Made by a program: the position numbers and the translations under genes
IMG/VR virus record: IMGVR_UViG_3300032326_000102
Location: 1-26,489 of that record
Origin: a virus
Direction: 5' to 3' (one strand)
Length of the DNA: 26,489 nucleotides
Shown: piece after piece, positions 13,149 to 22,057 of the stretch
How positions within the stretch are numbered: position 1 is the first letter of the stretch
How the letters are laid out: every line of letters begins with the position of its first letter
The notes under the pieces: generated by a model
The model's database searches: none
Told to the model about the DNA's origin: nothing
The model's input: the letters and a program-made list of their open reading frames with translations, nothing else

Positions 13149-15617
13149 TTATGCTCCAATTGGCACTAGCGTAATAAACATACTTGCGGCTGCTGGACCA
13201 AATGCTGTTGCCGCATAAGTTGGCAATGTAATTGATGTATCACTTACAGCATACATCAATTCCCAATAGTCAGTTGTGTTGGCACTGGATATCATGTTGT
13301 CCCAACCTGCAATGGTAGCCGCACCTTTAACCACAGTGACCTGACCCATTGAATTTGGAACATCAGTACCATTCTTACGCCACCAGAAATAACCAATATG
13401 GTCATTGCCGTTGTCTGCGTTGTCAAGTTGAACACTGAACTGTAGTTTATACATACCAGCCGCACCAGGAATAATACGACTTGTGCTACCAACAGTTGCA
13501 ATGTTAGAAAAGTCTGTAATACCCAACGCAATTGGGTAAGCATAAGCAGTATTTGCTGCCACTGGCGTTACAGTTGTGTTGTATTGCCACTGACCATACA
13601 CACGGTTGTAAACAAGGTTGTTGCCAACTACGTTTGCTGTAGTTGAACCACTTTGGAATGTAAACTGGTCTGAACGATAGTTTGCAGTTGCTGAACTGTG
13701 TTCAATAAATGTTACACGGTTTGTGTTAGTTAATGGCTGTCCTGTGACAAAGCCACGCACACGTAATGCAGCCGCACCAGTTACGTTTGTAAGGCCAATT
13801 GTACCTGCGGCTGCGGCTTGGTTACCTGCGGCTGGGATATACATACCCATTGCTGTGCCAGTTGTGTTTGAAAACACTGCCCAACCAGTACCATCAAATT
13901 TTCCTGCTGTTGAACCAGCAATAGTAACTTTTGAGTTTACACCAAATGGAGCGGCTGTTTGTGTTGCATAGTTAAACTGAACACGATTGCGTGTAAATGT
14001 TAAACCAGTTGTAGTTCCTGATGTAGTTGCAATTGGGGCACCACCTGGAGTTGCACTTAATGTAAATGTTGTAGTTGGGTTAGCACCTGCTGTAACATAA
14101 TACAAGTTACCATCAACATAACCTGGAAACGTCATTGTACCAGTTAGTGTTCCTGTTACACGCACTACGTCATTGCGGCGCACGTCAGCAGATGTGTTTG
14201 TAAACACACCAGATCCGCTTGACACAACAGAACCAATTGTTATTACCTGACGTAAAATGTAGTTGCCGCCTTGCACAGCGTTAGCAAGTGTAAATGCTGT
14301 TTCAACAGGTGTTTCAGTTGCCAAACTTTGAATTTGTAATGGGTGAAACGCTACTAAGCCGCCACCTTGATTTTGTGAAGCAACATAGTTTGTAAAGCCT
14401 GTAGTAGCATAACCAGTAAAGTTAACAGTTCCCATTACATCGCCTGAAGCTGAAGTAGTAGGAGTAGTGTTTGTTCCTTGTGCGCCACGTAATTGGAATG
14501 AAGCACTAGAGTTTGCCCCAGCTGCCGTATCACTTTGATAATATGTTAATGAACACTGAGCACCATAACCATTGTTGGTAGCATCACTGTTACTAAAAAT
14601 ATCAACACCGTTGTTAGCTGTTACTGAAGTTAACAACGCTGGAGGAACTACGAATGCGTCATTGCGTGTGTATTCAATAGCACCTTTAACACGACTAGCA
14701 TCTTCCATAACAGTTACAGCAGATATTACTCGTCCTGTTCCGTTTGGATCAAGAATAATATCACCGTTTGTGTTTGTGCTTGCAATAGTGTTGTCTGTTG
14801 CTACACCCACTGTTAGGTTACCAGCACTCACGCCAGCAAAGCTTGGTGTGTCGCCTGTGCCTACACTTTGACCAATAGCAACACTTACTTCTGTGCCGCT
14901 GATCTGTGCAACGCTTACGCCAGTGCCACTGCTGATCTTAACTGTATCAGTAGTAGAATCTGAACCAACCAAGTTTAGGTTGGCACCACCAGTTGTTGAA
15001 CTTGCGTTGAAATCATAAGTGGTGTTTGTGTCAGTTGCGGCAATAGTAATTGTGTTAGCATCTGTAGCTGTTACTGTTACATTTGTGCCATTGGCAAATT
15101 TAACACTGTCTGTTGTGCTATCTGAGCCAACTAAGTTAAAATTAGCACCACCAGTTGTGCTAGAAGCATCAACAGTGTAAGTTGTGCCAGGATGAGCATC
15201 TACATAAGCTTTGTCAGTTAAATCTGTTGAATTGGTTACGCCAGCTGGATTAACTGTGGCATACACAGTACCGCCATCAGCAAACGCAACAGCATCACCT
15301 GATGGTCCAACTACACCAGCTGTATATTCACCAGTCTGAATGCGAAGTGGATCTGTACTGCCGCGAGCCTGAATACTGATAAACTTACTGTTATCTATAT
15401 CATTGGTGCTAAACGTACTGACAACAGCTTGCGCTGAACTAGTTGCATTTGGTGATAATACACGAAGTCCAGATGCATTACCAGTTGTTGATTTGATAAC
15501 TGGACGATTGTCTGCATTGTTGTTTTCACTATATTCAATAGTGGTGCCTTGTGCGATGTCAATTTCTGTGCCACCAACTTCAAGGCCATTCTTTACTCTA
15601 AAATTCTTATCTGCCAT
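13149..15617 (-). CDS. Tail fibre / receptor-binding protein with C1q/TNF-like tip, 822 aa
   Basis: Domains in order: a short N-terminal segment; a 120-aa fibre repeat (21-140) that also occurs twice in the preceding fibre gene; two tandem 50-aa β repeats with ASSTTGGAN and LVGSDSTTD (147-200, 201-250); a LTVG.ATDNTI/GDIILDPNG strand block (268-296); a long β-rich middle including a RRNDVVRVTGTL / FPGYVDGNLYYVT module; and a C-terminal jelly-roll-like tip (about 720-822) with LQFSVQLDNADNG, YFWWRKNGTDVP and DYWELMYAVSD, the pattern of C1q/TNF-like trimeric phage tips. It probably binds the host surface. No chaperone or autoprotease motif seen. Confidence 0.8.
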   Translation of the reverse strand: MADKNFRVKNGLEVGGTEIDIAQGTTIEYSENNNADNRPVIKSTTGNASGLRVLSPNATSSAQAVVSTFSTNDIDNSKFISIQARGSTDPLRIQTGEYTAGVVGPSGDAVAFADGGTVYATVNPAGVTNSTDLTDKAYVDAHPGTTYTVDASSTTGGANFNLVGSDSTTDSVKFANGTNVTVTATDANTITIAATDTNTTYDFNASSTTGGANLNLVGSDSTTDTVKISSGTGVSVAQISGTEVSVAIGQSVGTGDTPSFAGVSAGNLTVGVATDNTIASTNTNGDIILDPNGTGRVISAVTVMEDASRVKGAIEYTRNDAFVVPPALLTSVTANNGVDIFSNSDATNNGYGAQCSLTYYQSDTAAGANSSASFQLRGAQGTNTTPTTSASGDVMGTVNFTGYATTGFTNYVASQNQGGGLVAFHPLQIQSLATETPVETAFTLANAVQGGNYILRQVITIGSVVSSGSGVFTNTSADVRRNDVVRVTGTLTGTMTFPGYVDGNLYYVTAGANPTTTFTLSATPGGAPIATTSGTTTGLTFTRNRVQFNYATQTAAPFGVNSKVTIAGSTAGKFDGTGWAVFSNTTGTAMGMYIPAAGNQAAAAGTIGLTNVTGAAALRVRGFVTGQPLTNTNRVTFIEHSSATANYRSDQFTFQSGSTTANVVGNNLVYNRVYGQWQYNTTVTPVAANTAYAYPIALGITDFSNIATVGSTSRIIPGAAGMYKLQFSVQLDNADNGNDHIGYFWWRKNGTDVPNSMGQVTVVKGAATIAGWDNMISSANTTDYWELMYAVSDTSITLPTYAATAFGPAAASMFITLVPIGA
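15198..15557 (-). repeat. 120-aa fibre repeat, copy 3 (in the 822-aa fibre)
   Basis: Encodes residues 21-140: AQGTTI.YSE.N, NRP, STTGN.SGLR, IQARGSTDPLRIQTGEY, GV..PSGD, TVYATVNPAG and a final K.YVD. It aligns end to end with both copies in the adjacent 580-aa gene. Confidence 0.85.
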
Positions 15618-15632
15618 GGTTCCCTATCCCCA

Positions 15633-17375
15633 TTAAATTACGATCAACTGTCTGCTGATCTTATATGTTGTTACAGCATTTACTGGTGTAACCTGTAACA
15701 GCACGTTACCACCTGAAATAGTAACTGCTATGTCTGTTAAACTTGCGTTGCTGAACATGTCAGCATAAACTGTTTGATATGCTGTTGTGCCATTGTGCAT
15801 TACAAGCACTTCCATTACTTGCACATCTGAACCACTGCTTACGCTGATCTGATATTTGGCACTGCGATATGTAGCAACTGCAAATGAATCTAGTGTTTGT
15901 AACGGTGTTGTTGCTGAAGTTATTAATTGTGTGCTGTCTAAGTAAACACGGTTGTCAATGTTAACTTGAGAAAATACAAATGAACCAGCTGTTAGATAAC
16001 CAACTGTGACCAAGTCTGTAGTTGCGCTTGGACCAGCTGGGTTGATACTTGCATGAGCCGCACCTGTACCATCAACGAATACTAAACTATTACCTGATGC
16101 ACCTAATACGCCAGCAGTATATTCGCCAGTAACAAAGCGCAATGGTGTTGTTGCATTACCACGTGCTTGTAAACTTAAGAACTTACCATTGTTGTTGTCA
16201 TTGGTATTAAATGAAGTTAAGTTAGCAACGGCTGCGGTTGTTGCATTTGGTGCTAATACACGGAAACCAGAACTGTTACCACTTGTGCTCTGAACAGCTG
16301 GACGATTTAGACGGTCATTGTTTTCATCATACAAGAATGTAGTAGCTTGTGCCAAGTTGTAGTCACCTGGGCTGGTAACGCTACCATCAGATTCTAATTT
16401 GAATGTAAATGAACCATTGACCAATTCACTGCCAGGAGTAGTAGCAATAGCATTGTCCACATATAACTTGGTTGCCAAGTCTGAATTAACTGTGGTACCA
16501 CTTGGGTTTACAGTTGCGTATGTTGTGCCACTGTCAATGAATGCAAGGCTTGTGCCGCTTGGATTCAATACACCACTGATGTATTTGCCTGTTTGAATAC
16601 GAAGTGGATCAGTGCCGCCGTTGTTGGCTTGAATGTTAATGAATGATCCATTGTCTAAGTCACTTGAACTAAACGCTGAAATAACACCACGTGAACTGCT
16701 TGAAGTATTTGGTCCAATTGCTCGCATACCAGATGTGTTACCTGTTGTGCTTTGAAAGTTTGGACGATTAAAACGGCTATTAGCTTCACTGAAAGCTATT
16801 GTTGTGCCTTGCGCTAGTGTAACAGTGTCACCATCAACAGTTAAGTCGTTATTAACTGTAGTAGTTCCAGTGTCTTCACCAATGCTTAGTGTAGTAGCGT
16901 TTCTAAATGCAAACACTGTTGTAGGAGCATTTAGTAAATTGAATGTACCAGTAGTGTCAGTGTATAGTGTATCAATGCCTGCTAATTTAATATCACCACT
17001 GGTGCTACCTAAACGCAATTCACCACTTGTTGTTGTAATTGTTTGATTGTCAGCTACAGCAATAGTAATGTTGCCAAAGTCAGCTGACTCTGCTACCAAC
17101 GCATTGTTGATAGTAGTTGTGCCTGAACCAGCACCAATGTTAACTGCGGTTGCCGCAAGACCTAAATTAATTGTTGTTGCGTTAGCTGGAAAAATATTGC
17201 CAGTTGTAGCAGTGGTTAAAATGTTGCCACTTAGGACTATCAAATCACCGCGGACTACTACGTTACCACTGCTATCTGGAATAGGTGTGGCCGCACCACC
17301 ATACAAACTTGTTGAGTTAGTAGAGCTTGTATTTTGTTGTGTTACTGTGCCATATAAACTTGAAGAACTTGTCAT
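15633..17375 (-). CDS. Tail fibre protein with two internal fibre repeats, 580 aa
   Basis: N-terminal Ser/Thr-rich segment (1-60), strand-rich region with short TTIN/TTTINN/LSIGEDTG hexapeptide-like turns (66-180), fibre repeat copies 1 (187-307) and 2 (341-461), and a C-terminal globular β domain (about 470-580, VYLDSTQLI, YRSAKYQISVSSGSDVQVMEVLVMHNG) of a type common at the end of aquatic-phage structural proteins. Ends 16 bases before the 822-aa fibre, which begins with the same repeat, so the two probably arose from one another and may form different parts of one fibre. Its N-terminus would be the side attached to the tail. Confidence 0.78.
   Translation of the reverse strand: MTSSSSLYGTVTQQNTSSTNSTSLYGGAATPIPDSSGNVVVRGDLIVLSGNILTTATTGNIFPANATTINLGLAATAVNIGAGSGTTTINNALVAESADFGNITIAVADNQTITTTSGELRLGSTSGDIKLAGIDTLYTDTTGTFNLLNAPTTVFAFRNATTLSIGEDTGTTTVNNDLTVDGDTVTLAQGTTIAFSEANSRFNRPNFQSTTGNTSGMRAIGPNTSSSSRGVISAFSSSDLDNGSFINIQANNGGTDPLRIQTGKYISGVLNPSGTSLAFIDSGTTYATVNPSGTTVNSDLATKLYVDNAIATTPGSELVNGSFTFKLESDGSVTSPGDYNLAQATTFLYDENNDRLNRPAVQSTSGNSSGFRVLAPNATTAAVANLTSFNTNDNNNGKFLSLQARGNATTPLRFVTGEYTAGVLGASGNSLVFVDGTGAAHASINPAGPSATTDLVTVGYLTAGSFVFSQVNIDNRVYLDSTQLITSATTPLQTLDSFAVATYRSAKYQISVSSGSDVQVMEVLVMHNGTTAYQTVYADMFSNASLTDIAVTISGGNVLLQVTPVNAVTTYKISRQLIVI
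15993..16355 (-). repeat. 120-aa fibre repeat, copy 2
   Basis: Encodes residues 341-461 of the 580-aa fibre: AQATTFLYDENN, NRPAVQSTSGN, NGKFLSLQARGN, LRFVTGEYTAGVL. The most diverged of the three copies: TTPLRFVTGE replaces TDPLRIQTG(E/K). Confidence 0.85.
16455..16817 (-). repeat. 120-aa fibre repeat, copy 1
   Basis: Encodes residues 187-307 of the 580-aa fibre: AQGTTIAFSEANS, NRPNFQSTTGN, TDPLRIQTGKY, GTTYATVNPSG, KLYVD. It is closer to copy 3 in the next gene than to copy 2 beside it in parts such as TDPLRIQTG and TYATVNP. Confidence 0.85.
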
Positions 17376-17387
17376 TATCCGCTGTCC

Positions 17388-18596
17388 TTATTTGATGTTG
17401 TATTGGCGATATTGTCTTGGTTGCCATACACTTGTCAAACGAGTGTGACCACCTGACCACTTACCAAGGTTATTTTGATCCTCAACAGTATTCATAGCTG
17501 CCTGGAATTTCATTTCATACACTTGGGCATCAGTTTCATTGTGACGCTTGATGTAATATTCGCGTAATGTAGAATATACATAACCTTCTGGCCATGTTTG
17601 TAAGACTGCGTTGTTTTGTACTGTTAGGCCAGTTTGTGTGATACCTGTAACAGTACCGCCATCTGGACCTGTGCCACCAGTTGTAGTTGCTGTAATGCTT
17701 GTTGGGCTAACAATGCTAGTTACAGTTGTAACGCCACCTGTACCAAATGATCCAACACCATCTGTTGCGTAAATTGTATCGCCAACTTGTAAGTCACCTA
17801 CGCTAGTCATACCACCTACACCAAATGTCCACGGACCTGTGCCAGTAATGCCACTCACGCTACCAGTAGCAGAGATAACTTCATCTTCTAATGGTGCGAA
17901 CAACAGTGGCCATGCTTTGTAATAATACATGTTGATCAAGTCACCTTCAGCAACATATGGCAAGAATTGATACTTGTCATATACTTCAGAGAACTTACCA
18001 CGGATAACTGCTGGTACGTTAACAGGTTGTAGATACAACTGTGCAATCATACCTTGTGTAATAATATCACGATCACCAATGCGGTCATACACAATCCAAG
18101 GACCTGTCTGACTTGATTGCTGACCAGTTGTAGAAAATACTAATGTGCCACTTACTGTGCCTGTGTTAGCAAGATTCAATGTAATAACACTGCCTATGCC
18201 ACCAGAGCCAGAAATGTTTGTAATTGATGCACCAATAGCAATGCCTGTTCCTGTTACTAACATACCGTTTGTAAGAGTCTGACCAGGAACAGATGTTAAT
18301 GTAATAGTTGTTTGGCCACTTGTGCCAGATGCAGTTGCTTGTGTTGTAACTTGTTGACCTTGTTTGAAAAACAAGATTGGTTTGTTCATGTCGCCTGGAA
18401 TAGGAATGCGACCGTTCTGATCAGCAATACCAATGTTCTCTGGTGCATATGGGTCTGAACGTAATGCTGGTAGTTCAATGTTACGCATGGACATCTCAGC
18501 CATGAAGATACACTGTTTAATTTCTGCGTCATTTGTGCTACCAGTAAAGTCTTTGATAAACTCTACTAAGGCGTCACCAGTTGGTATTGTAAACAT
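17388..18596 (-). CDS. Head-tail adaptor (SU10-adaptor-like) with two β-module insertions, 402 aa
   Basis: The core splits into three pieces: 1-80 (helical start, MAEMSMRNIELPALRSDPY, IPIPGDMNKPILFF), 161-240 (VYDRIGDRDI, LPYVAEGDLINMYYYKAWPLLF) and 326-402 (WPEGYVYSTLREYYIKRHNETDAQVYEMKFQ in short, ending in a polar tail). This pattern fits phage adaptor proteins that dock below the portal and join it to the nozzle; without the insertions it would be near 237 aa, a usual size. Insertion 1 (81-160: SGTSGQTTITL, MLVTGTGI, ISGSGG) is related to β-module 1 of the nozzle-like protein. Insertion 2 (241-325: GPWTFGVGGM, GDTIYATDG, TGGTGPDGG) is a different β module. The ATG at 18596 is three bases after the previous stop. 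Confidence 0.7.
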   Translation of the reverse strand: MFTIPTGDALVEFIKDFTGSTNDAEIKQCIFMAEMSMRNIELPALRSDPYAPENIGIADQNGRIPIPGDMNKPILFFKQGQQVTTQATASGTSGQTTITLTSVPGQTLTNGMLVTGTGIAIGASITNISGSGGIGSVITLNLANTGTVSGTLVFSTTGQQSSQTGPWIVYDRIGDRDIITQGMIAQLYLQPVNVPAVIRGKFSEVYDKYQFLPYVAEGDLINMYYYKAWPLLFAPLEDEVISATGSVSGITGTGPWTFGVGGMTSVGDLQVGDTIYATDGVGSFGTGGVTTVTSIVSPTSITATTTGGTGPDGGTVTGITQTGLTVQNNAVLQTWPEGYVYSTLREYYIKRHNETDAQVYEMKFQAAMNTVEDQNNLGKWSGGHTRLTSVWQPRQYRQYNIK

Positions 18597-18599
18597 TCT

Positions 18600-19184
18600 T
18601 TAGTTTCCTTTGAAATATCTTTTCTCACCCTTTTTAGTAGGATAAGGTACGTTGAGTGGTATTGGCAATTTGCCACCTGGATAGCACACATACTCAGGAT
18701 ACTCTGTTTCTACTACTCTGTAGAATTGTGCTTTTAATGTGCGGTCGTTTTTGAGTGCGTTCCATGGAATGCCATCAAAGTATTGGTCTGAAATACGAAT
18801 TGCAATAACTGATGGTAAATCCATCCACTTCCATGTTAACTTGCCATCATCACCAATAGGTGCTAGCGGATCTGGCACACCTGCTTCTGCGGCAGCTCTG
18901 TAATTTCTGACACCTTGTTTAATTGCTTCAGTGTTCATTTGTTCGCGTTTGATGTAAAATTTACCATCTTCGCGTCCAGTTGTTACTTTAATGTTATTGC
19001 CTTTGTTCCATGCTGTACGGCTCCAATCGCCCTTCATGCTACGATAAAGATCGTTGTTTTTTAGCAGTTTGTCTGCTGTTCCATTATGGTTTGTAATCAT
19101 ACCCCCATGATCTTGACGCCAGTAGTCATAGTTCTTTTCTGGGTCGTTATCGTTTAGGTATTCTGGTTGGTTAATATCGCTCAT
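18600..19184 (-). CDS. Unknown virion-region protein, 194 aa
   Basis: Not recognised. Polar and Trp/Tyr/Asn-rich (NYDYWRQDHGGMITNHNGT, YFDGIPWNALKNDR), with a basic C-terminus (YPTKKGEKRYFKGN). No membrane segment, signal or coiled coil. It lies between the capsid gene and the adaptor and begins only 6 bases after a CTAAATA motif, with no Shine-Dalgarno in its short leader. That arrangement, following a strong terminator, suggests it is the first gene of a separately transcribed tail operon. A capsid-accessory or connector role is possible. Confidence 0.7.
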   Translation of the reverse strand: MSDINQPEYLNDNDPEKNYDYWRQDHGGMITNHNGTADKLLKNNDLYRSMKGDWSRTAWNKGNNIKVTTGREDGKFYIKREQMNTEAIKQGVRNYRAAAEAGVPDPLAPIGDDGKLTWKWMDLPSVIAIRISDQYFDGIPWNALKNDRTLKAQFYRVVETEYPEYVCYPGGKLPIPLNVPYPTKKGEKRYFKGN

Positions 19185-19189
19185 AGTGT

Positions 19190-19196
19190 TATTTAG
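19190..19196 (-). promoter_or_regulatory. CTAAATA motif, candidate late promoter for the adaptor/fibre operon
   Basis: Exact minus-strand CTAAATA, directly behind the capsid-gene terminator (19204-19229) and ending 6 bases before the start codon at 19184. As a -10 box it would give a nearly leaderless mRNA, which fits the lack of a Shine-Dalgarno. Confidence 0.5.
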
Positions 19197-19203
19197 TTCA
19201 ATA

Positions 19204-19229
19204 AGAAAGGACTCCTAAGAGTCCTTTCT
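19204..19229 (-). terminator. Terminator after the major capsid gene
   Basis: Perfect 11-bp stem AGAAAGGACTC / GAGTCCTTTCT with a 4-base loop, followed on the minus strand by TTATT. A strong terminator behind the capsid gene is common in phages and uncouples abundant capsid mRNA from downstream genes. Confidence 0.88.
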
Positions 19230-19254
19230 GTAACACAACTTAATCCGTTAAGAA

Positions 19255-20433
19255 TTAAGGAGTAACATCGCCAGGGCCAATGTTTGTGCGGCTTACATAA
19301 GCGGCACTACGTGCACCAGGTAATGAACTTTGTGCAGTTGTACCTGCTGTGATGTTGTTTAATAGACCAACACCTGCTGGGTTACGCACGATAAGTGTCC
19401 CTTCCATAATGAACTGATCCAATGAAGCATCCGCATTTGAAAAAACTTCATTATTAGGACCTAGGTCACGTAAAGAACCCCACTGAACTACGTCTTCGTT
19501 CAAGAAGTAGATAGCGTTAGGGTTGATCTGATCCATAATCCAAGAATCAAAGATCTCGTATGTGTAGTTGAAGTCGCCTTCGTAAGTCTGGATTGTGTCA
19601 CCACGAGCAGAATCAACACGGTTGATACCACGTGATTGTGTGATGTTATCAGAAATACTTGTGCGTAGGCTTGTTGGAGCAACTACTGTGCGGATCTTAG
19701 CATTGTAACGCTGTTCAGCAACAGTTACCAATTGCTTGTATAAAGCTGGGCTGAAGAATTGGTTAGTGAAAGAACCACCTAAGAAAGAACTACCGTTAGC
19801 GTAAACGCGGAATGCGTTAGAAGCTTGAACTGCAACGTCAGTATCTTCGTTGTTGATGAATGTGTCAACACCACTTAGTGAACCAGAACCTGCGGCTGCG
19901 TTGATAGAGATTGTACCAGCAAAAGATGCTAGAGAACCCATACGACGACCTGTTTGGCCACTTGGTAGACCAGAAGCAGAACCAGACTGACCTGCATACT
20001 TTGTACCAATTTGGTCTGCGCGAACTAATTGTAGTTCAACGTCAAACATCAATTCAATTAACTGCTTAACTTCTTGGTAAGCTTGTGGATCTCCACCAGC
20101 CTGCATAACAGCACGTGCAGTACCGCTTGAAGCGATAGTTGTACTGAAAATCTGTGTGTAGTTACCTAAGTTGTAACGACTGTTAGATTCTGCATTGCTT
20201 GTAGAAACAGCGGCACCTTCTAATTGTGCTTGAACTGCTGGAGCACGATAGATATCGTCTGTCCATAGTGGTAAAGTGCTGTTAACTTTACGCTTCTTTG
20301 ACATCGCCATGTTTAGAACAGGAGTGTCATCTTTAACACGGTTAGACACATCTAGGTCTAAGTCTTTGACAACGATGTCTGAGCCATATGCTGTTGTACC
20401 GTTACCAATTTGACTGGTTGTAATTTCTGCCAT
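19255..20433 (-). CDS. Major capsid protein, SU10/DUF5309 type, 392 aa
   Basis: Three blocks fit the SU10-type (DUF5309) HK97-fold capsid family: DTPVLNMAMSKKRKVN with a Trp-Thr-Asp-Asp motif (36-63); EGA, SRYNLGNYTQIFS and SGTARAV (72-109); and YQEVKQLIELMFDVELQLV (119-137), the spine-helix-like segment. The C-terminal half has the expected RTVVAPTSLRTSIS, GDTIQTYEGDF and GTLIVRNPAG elements. It forms the icosahedral shell around the scaffold. Strong Shine-Dalgarno (AAAGGA) before the ATG at 20433, directly after the scaffold gene and before a perfect terminator, as expected for a highly expressed gene. Family call is by pattern only. Confidence 0.87.
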   Translation of the reverse strand: MAEITTSQIGNGTTAYGSDIVVKDLDLDVSNRVKDDTPVLNMAMSKKRKVNSTLPLWTDDIYRAPAVQAQLEGAAVSTSNAESNSRYNLGNYTQIFSTTIASSGTARAVMQAGGDPQAYQEVKQLIELMFDVELQLVRADQIGTKYAGQSGSASGLPSGQTGRRMGSLASFAGTISINAAAGSGSLSGVDTFINNEDTDVAVQASNAFRVYANGSSFLGGSFTNQFFSPALYKQLVTVAEQRYNAKIRTVVAPTSLRTSISDNITQSRGINRVDSARGDTIQTYEGDFNYTYEIFDSWIMDQINPNAIYFLNEDVVQWGSLRDLGPNNEVFSNADASLDQFIMEGTLIVRNPAGVGLLNNITAGTTAQSSLPGARSAAYVSRTNIGPGDVTP

Positions 20434-20458
20434 GATTATTTTTCCTTTAAATCATTTA

Positions 20459-21631
20459 TTATCTACCACCTCTTCCCTGACGCAATCGTTGCAACTGGGC
20501 TACTAAGAGGTTGTCTGCGGCTTTCTTATCACCGCTCTTGGCTTGTTCACGAAGTTTGGCAATATCACCGTCTCCAGATTGTTTGCCTGGGCTTGAACCA
20601 CGGCGCTGTGTAAGTGCCGCCATACTAGAACCTGCGCTCTTAGTATTTGGTTTATCGCGATACTTTAGTCCATCACGTACTAAACTTAACAAGGCTTCAT
20701 CTGAACTAATCAGATCAATATTAGGAACTCCAGGCACTATTTCACTCTTAGCACTAGGCCAAAGTTTTGCAATCTTTTCACGAACTTCGTTGTACACATA
20801 CTCGTTTTTCAATTCCTTATCTTGGAAATTCTTACGAGCATACGCTAATTGCTCACTAACCTGTTGCTGGCGTACTTGACGAAACTGCTCTACCGCTGGT
20901 TGCAACTGCTGAATAACAGCTTGTTGCTGGCGAATGTATTGCTCGTTCTGTTGCATACTTGCCTGAATTCTTGCTCTTTGCGCTGGGTCGTTTGTCTGTG
21001 CTAGTTGTTGTTGGAAAGTGTTTTGATAAGATTGTGTTTTAATAATCTCGTCATAAGCACCTTGCAATTTAGGTTGCACAGTAAACTCCATTGCTAGAGT
21101 TAAGCCTTCTTGTCTTGTACGGACATCGTTTAAGTATTCGTCAAACTCTGCACGTTCAATCTTTAACTGTCTTGCTTCTTCGTGTATTGCAGAACCCTGA
21201 CCTAGAATTGCCGCAGCCTTCTTAGCGTCAATTACAACTTCTTTGCCATTTTTCATGAACTTGAATTTGGCTTGAGGATTAGACTCAGCAAATTCTAAGA
21301 AGTCAATTAATTCTTCGCTAGTACTATCATTACTCGTGTTGCTTACATGTTCATCATGGGCTTCAGTTTCTTGATTGCCTTGTGCATATTCTGTGTCGCT
21401 TGATTCAGCAACTTCTGGCACAGCATTTTCGCTGTCTGGCGCCACAGGGCTTGATGATTCTGCCGTTTCATCTGCTCCTGTTGCAGTTTGTTCAGTAGCA
21501 CCAATTTGATTACGTAATGTCTGTTCGCGCATTGCGGTCATCTTAGCGGCTATAGAATCTAAACTTGGAACTGCACTTTGAGTATTGGCCGCGCTTGTTG
21601 CGTTAGGCGTGCTCGTTGTCATATCTGTCAT
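20459..21631 (-). CDS. Capsid scaffolding protein, 390 aa
   Basis: Acidic, Ser/Thr-rich and disordered N-terminus (1-110), a small KFMKNGKEVVIDAKKAA segment (124-140), long Gln-rich coiled coil (150-275: EEARQLKIERAEF, QQNEQYIRQQQAVIQQLQP), and a basic, Gly/Arg-rich C-terminus (LQRLRQGRGGR). This layout and its position between portal and capsid genes are typical of scaffold proteins, whose basic end contacts the capsid protein. No protease motif is seen. Start ATG 21631 has AAAGGA upstream; an ATG three codons further on could also serve. Confidence 0.85.
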   Translation of the reverse strand: MTDMTTSTPNATSAANTQSAVPSLDSIAAKMTAMREQTLRNQIGATEQTATGADETAESSSPVAPDSENAVPEVAESSDTEYAQGNQETEAHDEHVSNTSNDSTSEELIDFLEFAESNPQAKFKFMKNGKEVVIDAKKAAAILGQGSAIHEEARQLKIERAEFDEYLNDVRTRQEGLTLAMEFTVQPKLQGAYDEIIKTQSYQNTFQQQLAQTNDPAQRARIQASMQQNEQYIRQQQAVIQQLQPAVEQFRQVRQQQVSEQLAYARKNFQDKELKNEYVYNEVREKIAKLWPSAKSEIVPGVPNIDLISSDEALLSLVRDGLKYRDKPNTKSAGSSMAALTQRRGSSPGKQSGDGDIAKLREQAKSGDKKAADNLLVAQLQRLRQGRGGR

Positions 21632-21678
21632 TTCAATTTTTCCTTTACGTTGGGCCCTTGCGGGTTACCTTGTAAGTT

Positions 21679-21685
21679 TATTTAG
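21679..21685 (-). promoter_or_regulatory. CTAAATA motif upstream of the scaffold gene
   Basis: Exact minus-strand CTAAATA in the 61-base gap between the 114-aa gene and the scaffold gene, 48 bases before its start. Fits a promoter boosting scaffold and capsid mRNA. A GGGCCC box and CCCGC/GCGGG-like bases follow in the leader. Confidence 0.5.
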
Positions 21686-21692
21686 TATCTTG

Positions 21693-22037
21693 TTATGGCT
21701 GGTTGTCAGCTGATTCAGCTTTTACCATCACATTTTTTTTGTAAACAGCACTTTTCAATGTGTTTATAAAACTGTCAATACCACTTAGTTGATTGGCAAG
21801 TGCAATACGTTCTGCATTTGCTTCAACTGTATGGCTACGTATATTTGCCATTGCTTCATTTACTTCAAATCTAAAGTGATGTATAAACATAGCCAAGTCG
21901 CGATTTGTTAGCAATGCTTCTGCTAAACTACCATATTGCTTAACAGCATCGCGCTGGCTTGGCGTTAACTTTTTAGGGTTACTTGTATCTATAGTGAGCC
22001 TACGATTGTAGGCATCCACTGCTTCTTCACTGATCAT
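21693..22037 (-). CDS. Small helical protein between portal and scaffold, 114 aa
   Basis: Not recognised. Predicted mainly helical (SLAEALLTNRDLAMFIHHFRF, VNEAMANIRSHTVEANAERIALANQL) with a basic patch near the end (YKKNVMVK). The ATG at 22037 has AAAGGA upstream and lies 20 bases after the portal stop. Small genes here are often of unknown function and travel with the portal/scaffold block; a role in assembly is inferred from position only. Confidence 0.75.
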   Translation of the reverse strand: MISEEAVDAYNRRLTIDTSNPKKLTPSQRDAVKQYGSLAEALLTNRDLAMFIHHFRFEVNEAMANIRSHTVEANAERIALANQLSGIDSFINTLKSAVYKKNVMVKAESADNQP

Positions 22038-22057
22038 TTCTATTCCTTTTTAAAATC

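Noticed and set aside
17047-17448. 133-codon plus-strand open frame
   Set aside because: Antisense of the 580-aa fibre gene and crossing into the adaptor gene; no start signal.
20511-20879. 122-codon plus-strand open frame
   Set aside because: Antisense of the scaffold coding region, which has clear coiled-coil coding and a ribosome site.
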